A stretch of 64,000 nt of DNA, from assembly GCA_963815775.1 (NCBI GenBank), contig CAWFIB010000002.1:62001-126000 (forward strand), given 5' to 3'. Of this stretch, positions 59,562 to 64,000 are shown in pieces; position 1 is the stretch's first letter, and each line of letters starts with the position of its first letter. The translations under genes were made by a program, and so were the position numbers. Under the pieces are notes generated by a model. That model was not told where the DNA came from. It did not search any database and saw only the letters and a program-made list of their open reading frames with translations. Origin of the DNA: CAVVDY01 sp963815775 (lineage in GTDB: Bacteria > Acidobacteriota > Terriglobia > Terriglobales > Acidobacteriaceae).

Positions 59562-59744
59562 GAGGCTGTTACGAAACTCGTGGTTGAGCGACGATGGTGG
59601 GGCAAACCACACACCCGTCCCGCAGGGACAGCATGTCTAAGCCCAGCGCTTCAGCGCTGGGAGTGCGTGTAAACAATGTCCCCGGCTGGACAGCGGAAAA
59701 TCCCAAGTCCGTTTCAGCGGACGGCACGAGTTTCGTAACAGCTC
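59562..59744. mobile_element. MITE-like element with GCTGTTACGAAACTCGTG ends
   Basis: Terminal 18-bp inverted repeats GCTGTTACGAAACTCGTG (from 59565) and CACGAGTTTCGTAACAGC (to 59742) are perfect. They enclose the composite palindrome repeat (59597-59661) and a further AAGTCCG/CGGAC hairpin. About 180 bp, no ORF. The end sequence AGGCTGTTACGAAACTC resembles AGGCTGCTGAAAACTC of the other MITE. Confidence 0.75.
59597..59728 (+). repeat. Composite palindrome repeat, copy 3
   Basis: GTGGGGCAAACCA, CCCGTCCCG-CA-GGGAC, CCCAGCGC-TTCA-GCGCTGGG, then AAGTCCG-TTTCAG-CGGAC, in the same order as 52354-52460. It is contained inside the MITE-like element. Confidence 0.75.
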
Positions 59745-59804
59745 ACTTATGCGGAAGAAGGGCATTGTCTGGACGCAAAGGGCTCTAGCGCAGGTCGGCG
59801 AGCA

Positions 59805-59842
59805 AACAAAAAGGAGCGGGCCAGTTCGACTGACCCACTCCT
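59805..59842 (-). terminator. Intrinsic terminator of katG
   Basis: On the minus strand AGGAGTGGGTCAGT pairs with ACTGGCCCGCTCCT (two G-T pairs), loop CGA, followed by TTTTTGTTT. It begins 10 nt past the katG stop. Confidence 0.8.
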
Positions 59843-59851
59843 CAAGGGATT

Positions 59852-62122
59852 CTACTGGACTCGCGCCAGGTCGTAGCGATCAAGGTTCATCACCTTGCCC
59901 CACGCCGCCGCGAAGTCTTTCACGAACGCCTGCTTCGAGTCGCTGCATGCGTAGACTTCCGCCAGCGCACGAAGCTGCGAGTGCGAGCCGAAGATCAGGT
60001 CGACCCGGGTGCCGGTCCACTTGACCTTGCCCGTCTTACGATCGATCCCCTCGTACACGCCTTCGGAGTTAGCCGCGGGCTGCCACTTCGTATTCATGTC
60101 CAGCAGGTTGACGAAGAAATCATTGGTCAGCGTGCCCGGCCGGTCGGTGAAGACGCCGTGCTTGGACTGCCCGTAGTTGGCACCCAGGGCGCGCAAGCCG
60201 CCGATGAGAACTGTCATCTCAGGAGCAGTCAGCTTCAGCAACTGCGCCTTGTCTACCAGCAACTCTTCGGGCGATGTCCCGTTGGTCCTGCGAACGTAAT
60301 TGCGGAACCCATCCGCTCTCGGCTCCATTACGGCGAAGGAGTGTACATCAGTCTGCTCCTGCGAAGCGTCCATGCGTCCCGGCGAGAAGGAGACCTTCAC
60401 GTCGTGCCCGGCCTTCTTCGCCGCTTCCTCGACCGCCGCAGTGCCGCCCAGCACGATCAGGTCAGCCAGAGAGACCTTCTTCTTGCCCTTCTGCGAGCTG
60501 TTGAACTCCTTCTGGATCGCCTCCAGCTTCGGCAGGACCTTCGCCAGCTCAGCCGGCCGGTTCACTTCCCAGCTCTTCTGCGGCTCCAGGCGAATGCGCG
60601 CACCGTTCGCTCCGCCGCGCTTATCGGAGCCGCGGAACGACGACGCCGAAGCCCAGGCAGTCCGGACCAGTTCCGGGATCGACAGCCCGGATGCCAGGAT
60701 CTTGGCCTTCAGCGCAGCAATGTCCTTTTCATCGATCAGCTCATGATCGACGGCGGGAACAGGGTCTTGCCACAACTGGGCCTCCTTGGGAACCAGCGGG
60801 CCGAGGTAACGCGTGATCGGCCCCATGTCGCGGTGCGTCAGCTTAAACCACGCCTTGGCGAACGCATCGGCAAATTCCTGCGGATTCTCGTGGAAACGCT
60901 TCGAGATCGGCCCATAAATCGGGTCCATGCGCAGCGAGAGGTCCGTGGTTAACATCGTCGGCGCGATACGCTTCGACGGATCGTGCGCCTTGGGAACGGT
61001 ACCGGCTCCAGCCCCGTTCTTGGGGGCCCACTGGTATGCGCCCGCCGGGCTCTTCACCAATTCCCACTCATAGCCGAACAGGTTGTCCAGGAAGTTGTTG
61101 TCCCACTTCACCGGGTTGGTCGTCCAAGTCACCTCCGGCCCGCTGGTGATCGTGTCGTCACCGAAGCCGCTGCCAAGGCTGCTCTTCCAACCCAGGCCTT
61201 GCTGCTCGATGGGAGCGGCCTCGGGTTCGGGACCGACATATTTAGGCACGTCGCCGGCTCCGTGGGTCTTGCCGAAGGTGTGGCCGCCGGCAATCAGCGC
61301 AACCGTCTCCTCGTCGTTCATCGCCATGCGGGCAAAAGTCTCGCGGATGTCCCGCGCCGCCGCGATCGGGTCCGGATTGCCGTTGGGGCCCTCCGGATTC
61401 ACATAAATCAGGCCCATCTGCACCGCGGCCAGAGGATTCTCCAGATCACGATCGCCGCTGTAGCGCTCATCGGCCAGCCACTTTCCTTCCGGGCCCCAGT
61501 AAACGTCCACACTGGGCTCCCACACGTCCTCGCGCCCGCCGCCGAAACCGAAGGTCTTAAATCCCATGGACTCCAAAGCCACGTTGCCGGCCAGAATCAT
61601 CAAATCGGCCCAGGAGATCTTCTTCCCATACTTCTGCTTGATCGGCCACAACAACCGGCGCGCCTTATCGAGGTTTGCATTGTCCGGCCAGCTATTGAGC
61701 GGCGCAAAACGTTGTTCGCCCGAGCCCGCACCGCCGCGCCCATCGCCAATGCGATACGTTCCGGCGCCGTGCCACGCCATACGAATGAACAGCGGCCCAT
61801 AGTGACCATAGTCCGCCGGCCACCATTCCTGAGAGTCCGTCATCAAGCCATTCAGGTCCTTGATCACCGCGTTCAGGTCAAGGCTCTTGAATTCTTCAGC
61901 GTAGTTGAACTCCTGGTCCATCGGATCGGACAGCGGGGAGTGATGGTGCAGGATGTTTACGTTCAATTGGTTCGGCCACCAGGTCGAATTGCTGTAGGCC
62001 CCGGTTAACGAGTGCCGGCGATCGCCGTTGTGCGCAACCGGGCACTTGCCTTCGGTTGACGAGGGTTGCTGCTGAGTGTCGGGGACGGTCGTCCCCGATG
62101 CGGTGCTAACTTCTTTCGCCAT
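59852..62122 (-). CDS. katG: Bifunctional catalase-peroxidase
   Basis: 756 aa, full-length KatG with the two tandem peroxidase-like domains. Distal haem pocket RMAWHGAGTYR; Trp there and Tyr in MGLIYVNPEGP are two of the three adduct residues (the Met is in the third block). The proximal haem region is GGHTFGKTHGAG, and the C-terminal domain starts near VLPKLEAIQKEF. GGAAGAGG precedes the ATG. Divergent from oxyR with a palindrome between, so peroxide induction is likely. Confidence 0.97.
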   Translation of the reverse strand: MAKEVSTASGTTVPDTQQQPSSTEGKCPVAHNGDRRHSLTGAYSNSTWWPNQLNVNILHHHSPLSDPMDQEFNYAEEFKSLDLNAVIKDLNGLMTDSQEWWPADYGHYGPLFIRMAWHGAGTYRIGDGRGGAGSGEQRFAPLNSWPDNANLDKARRLLWPIKQKYGKKISWADLMILAGNVALESMGFKTFGFGGGREDVWEPSVDVYWGPEGKWLADERYSGDRDLENPLAAVQMGLIYVNPEGPNGNPDPIAAARDIRETFARMAMNDEETVALIAGGHTFGKTHGAGDVPKYVGPEPEAAPIEQQGLGWKSSLGSGFGDDTITSGPEVTWTTNPVKWDNNFLDNLFGYEWELVKSPAGAYQWAPKNGAGAGTVPKAHDPSKRIAPTMLTTDLSLRMDPIYGPISKRFHENPQEFADAFAKAWFKLTHRDMGPITRYLGPLVPKEAQLWQDPVPAVDHELIDEKDIAALKAKILASGLSIPELVRTAWASASSFRGSDKRGGANGARIRLEPQKSWEVNRPAELAKVLPKLEAIQKEFNSSQKGKKKVSLADLIVLGGTAAVEEAAKKAGHDVKVSFSPGRMDASQEQTDVHSFAVMEPRADGFRNYVRRTNGTSPEELLVDKAQLLKLTAPEMTVLIGGLRALGANYGQSKHGVFTDRPGTLTNDFFVNLLDMNTKWQPAANSEGVYEGIDRKTGKVKWTGTRVDLIFGSHSQLRALAEVYACSDSKQAFVKDFAAAWGKVMNLDRYDLARVQ

Positions 62123-62403
62123 GTTCCTCTTCCTTTTGAATTCCTATCTTTTGAATTCGTAAATATGCCGAACTGCTAACTTACCTCTGGCTTTCCATTC
62201 CCCTGGGCAGCGCTCGCCGGCGCACCTTCCCTCCGGTATCCACACGCCCCACGACAGTGAACGGGAACCATGCCGCTGAGAGAGCCCCGGAAAATAAGTT
62301 CGCTTCGCGGAGAATCCGCTTGCCGAGGGAGCCCGGGACAGGGACTGGACACACCGTCCTTCTAACAAGACTACGCGCTGCAGCAGGTAGAGGTAAAATA
62401 TAT
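62123..62403. other. katG-oxyR intergenic region (katG side)
   Basis: About 280 nt upstream of katG with no coding frame seen. It should include the katG promoter; I did not find an unambiguous -35/-10 pair. Confidence 0.4.
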
Positions 62404-62428
62404 GTTTCCTATGCTTGCCATAGGAAAC
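62404..62428. promoter_or_regulatory. Probable OxyR operator
   Basis: Perfect inverted repeat with 10-bp arms GTTTCCTATG and CATAGGAAAC around CTTGC. It contains the CTATG-N5-CATAG form of LysR-type sites. Located 50 nt before the oxyR start and on the katG side, fitting autoregulation and katG control. Confidence 0.75.
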
Positions 62429-62477
62429 GCGTCTCGTGATGAACATCGCGTGAACCAGCTCTGAGGGGTTCTTCACT

Positions 62478-63374
62478 ATGGAAGTTCACCAGCTTCGTTA
62501 TTTCTGCGCTGTCGCCCGGCACGGTACCTTTACCCGCGCCTCCGAGGTCGAACACGTCGCCCAGCCTTCGCTTTCCCAGCAGATTCGCAAGCTGGAGTCC
62601 GAGTTGGGCTCCCGCCTCTTCGATCGCCTGCCGCGTTCGGCCAAGCTTACGGTCTTTGGCCGCGCCTTCCTGCCCAAGGCTGAACGCATCCTGCACGAAC
62701 TGGAAGCCGCCAAGACCGAACTGCTGGAGATGGCGGGCGACGAGAAAGGCGATGTGGACCTGGGCATCATTCCCACCATCAGCGCCTATCTGTTGCCCAA
62801 GCTGCTGAAGGGTTTCTCGGCCCGCCACCCGCAGGTCGGCGTCAATATCGTGGAGGACATCACCCCGGTGCTGCTCGAGCGCCTGCACCAGGGCACCATC
62901 GACATGGCTGTTGTCGCTCTGCCCATTGCGGGCAGCGACCTCACCACCCTTGCGCTGTTCGAGGAGCGCTTCTACGCCGTGCTGCCCGAGCGCCATCCCA
63001 AGGCCGCGCGCAAGAGCATCAGCCTGGCGGAACTGAATCGCGAACCCTTCCTGCTACTGAAGGAAGGCCATTGCTTCCGCGACAGCCTGATCGCCGCCTG
63101 CCATCAGTCGCGCATGACCCCCAAGGTGGCCTTCGAAAGTGGCCAGTTCGCCACTATCCTCGCCATGGTCTCGGCGGGCATGGGCGTTTCGGCGGTGCCG
63201 GCAATGGCGGTGCAGCCGCATCCGGGTTGCAAGTTCGTCCCTATCTCCGGGCGGAATAGCATGCGCAAGGTCGGCGTCATCACCTTACGGCACCACTATG
63301 AGACCCGCGCCCAGTGCCTGCTGATGAAGCAGATCGTGGAAACCTGCGGCGCTGGCCGTAGCTCGCAGCGATGA
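62478..63374 (+). CDS. oxyR: OxyR, hydrogen peroxide-sensing LysR regulator
   Basis: 298 aa. N-terminal LysR helix-turn-helix (QLRYFCAVARHGTFTRASEVEHVAQPSLSQQIRKLE). The effector domain has EGHCFRDSLIAACHQ, where the two Cys are 9 residues apart as in E. coli OxyR Cys199 and Cys208 (GHCLRDQAMGFC). This pair forms the peroxide-sensing disulfide in the known protein. It diverges from katG across the palindrome at 62404-62428. The Cys spacing makes OxyR identity strong. Confidence 0.92.
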   Translation: MEVHQLRYFCAVARHGTFTRASEVEHVAQPSLSQQIRKLESELGSRLFDRLPRSAKLTVFGRAFLPKAERILHELEAAKTELLEMAGDEKGDVDLGIIPTISAYLLPKLLKGFSARHPQVGVNIVEDITPVLLERLHQGTIDMAVVALPIAGSDLTTLALFEERFYAVLPERHPKAARKSISLAELNREPFLLLKEGHCFRDSLIAACHQSRMTPKVAFESGQFATILAMVSAGMGVSAVPAMAVQPHPGCKFVPISGRNSMRKVGVITLRHHYETRAQCLLMKQIVETCGAGRSSQR

Positions 63375-63416
63375 GCCGTTGCGCCACGCCGCGCCCAGGA
63401 ACTACCATCGCTTGTT

Positions 63417-64000
63417 ATGCCAGTCGCTACCGAGCCCACCAGCGCCATCTATACCCCGGTCAAAGCTCCTCACGGCAACCAACTCTCCTGCAAGGGATGG
63501 GGACAGGAAGCTGCCATGCGCATGCTGATGAACAACCTCGACGAAGATGTCGGCGAACGCCCGCGCGACCTCGTCGTCTACGGAGGCACCGGCCGCGCCG
63601 CGCGCAACTGGGACTGCTATCACGCCATCGTCAACTCCCTGCGCTCGCTCGATAACGACGAGACGCTGCTCGTCCAGTCGGGCAAGCCGGTTGGCATCTT
63701 CCGCACCCACGACTATGCCCCGCGCGTGCTGATCTGCAACTCCAACCTCGTAGGACACTGGTCGAACTGGGAAAGGTTTAACGAGCTGGAGAAGCTCGGG
63801 CTGATCATGTATGGCCAGATGACGGCGGGCTCATGGATTTACATCGGCTCACAGGGCATCATTCAGGGCACCTACGAGACCTTCTCTGCCGCGGGCGAGA
63901 AGCACTTCGCCGGCGATCTCGCAGGCAAGCTGATCGTCTCCGGCGGCATGGGCGGAATGGGCGGAGCGCAGCCACTCGCGGCCACCATGACCGGCGCCTG
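63417..64000 (+). CDS. hutU: Urocanate hydratase, 5' part
   Basis: About 194 residues before the window edge; the gene continues to the right. From ATG 63417 the product reads MPVATEPTSAIYTPVKAPHG...KGWGQEAAMRMLMNNLDEDVGERPRDLVVYGGTGRAARNW, the conserved N terminus of urocanase. LIMYGQMTAGSWIYIGSQGIIQGTYETF and the NAD-binding GGMGGMGGAQPLA follow. It catalyses urocanate to imidazolonepropionate in histidine degradation. No stop codon lies in the window, so it is open-ended. Other hut genes are presumably downstream. Confidence 0.93.
   Translation, partial: MPVATEPTSAIYTPVKAPHGNQLSCKGWGQEAAMRMLMNNLDEDVGERPRDLVVYGGTGRAARNWDCYHAIVNSLRSLDNDETLLVQSGKPVGIFRTHDYAPRVLICNSNLVGHWSNWERFNELEKLGLIMYGQMTAGSWIYIGSQGIIQGTYETFSAAGEKHFAGDLAGKLIVSGGMGGMGGAQPLAATMTGA

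Noticed and set aside
1..64000. tRNA genes
   Set aside because: No cloverleaf with a T-arm GGTTCRA sequence and CCA-proximal stem was found in the intergenic spacers on either strand; small ones could still have been missed.

Overview
The window looks like chromosomal DNA of a soil acidobacterium, most likely class Terriglobia. This is inferred from high-GC coding sequence, an HspR-type dnaK locus, orphan UpxY-like NusG and DUF4331/DUF3617/DUF481 secreted proteins, a Ser/Thr kinase with the C-terminal domain common in this phylum, and spacers full of palindromic and heptamer repeats. No rRNA, tRNA or CRISPR array was recognised. Most of the window is core chromosome. The clearest accessory DNA is the first 4 kb: two unrecognised genes, a membrane protein, and an IS1595-family transposase with a 50-residue companion ORF.

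Layout. 0-4 kb: accessory genes and IS1595 element. 4-12 kb: LpxL-like acyltransferase, DNA polymerase IV, a porin translationally coupled to a cupredoxin-like protein, UpxY/NusG paralogue, cytochrome c, double-VOC protein, DUF4331 protein. 12-14 kb: small Cys/His-rich protein, secreted protein, isoprenylcysteine-methyltransferase-like membrane enzyme. 14-19.6 kb: dnaK, 61-aa ORF, OsmC, dnaJ, 156-aa ORF, hspR, with an HspR (HAIR-like) operator over the dnaK promoter. 19.6-26.5 kb: envelope block, with LD-carboxypeptidase, Mpl, M61 peptidase and PlsC coupled by 4-bp overlaps, then dapF and murB. 26.6-32 kb: DUF465 protein, Nudix hydrolase, two tandem secreted paralogues (one frameshifted), two Spy-like proteins, DHA2 transporter. 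32-38.7 kb: B12-binding radical SAM protein, PIN toxin-antitoxin pair, DUF481 protein, ispF, glnS. 39-46.7 kb: protein kinase, then a leftward run MBL hydrolase, zinc-finger membrane protein, DUF202, folC, plsC, C26 amidotransferase, serS. 46.7-48.2 kb: 1.5 kb of repeats without a credible gene. 48.2-64 kb: dnaB, secreted amidase, short crotonase, modABC, RsbW-like ATPase, SulP transporter, DUF3617 protein, acyltransferase 3, katG divergent from oxyR, and the start of hutU.

How the genes work together. LD-carboxypeptidase and Mpl are successive steps of murein-peptide recycling and lie next to dapF and murB, which supply diaminopimelate and UDP-MurNAc. HspR probably represses dnaK/dnaJ and itself through the operator at 14221-14241. 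OxyR probably controls katG through the perfect palindrome between them. modABC is a complete molybdate importer.

The most unusual material is non-coding. Three families of degenerate 7-bp tandem repeats fill spacers, especially in the dnaK-hspR operon. A 120-140 bp MITE occurs twice, one copy apparently inserted in the loop of another palindrome. Several further palindrome clusters are bounded by inverted repeats. Among proteins, DapF has serine at both positions where the family normally has its catalytic cysteines.
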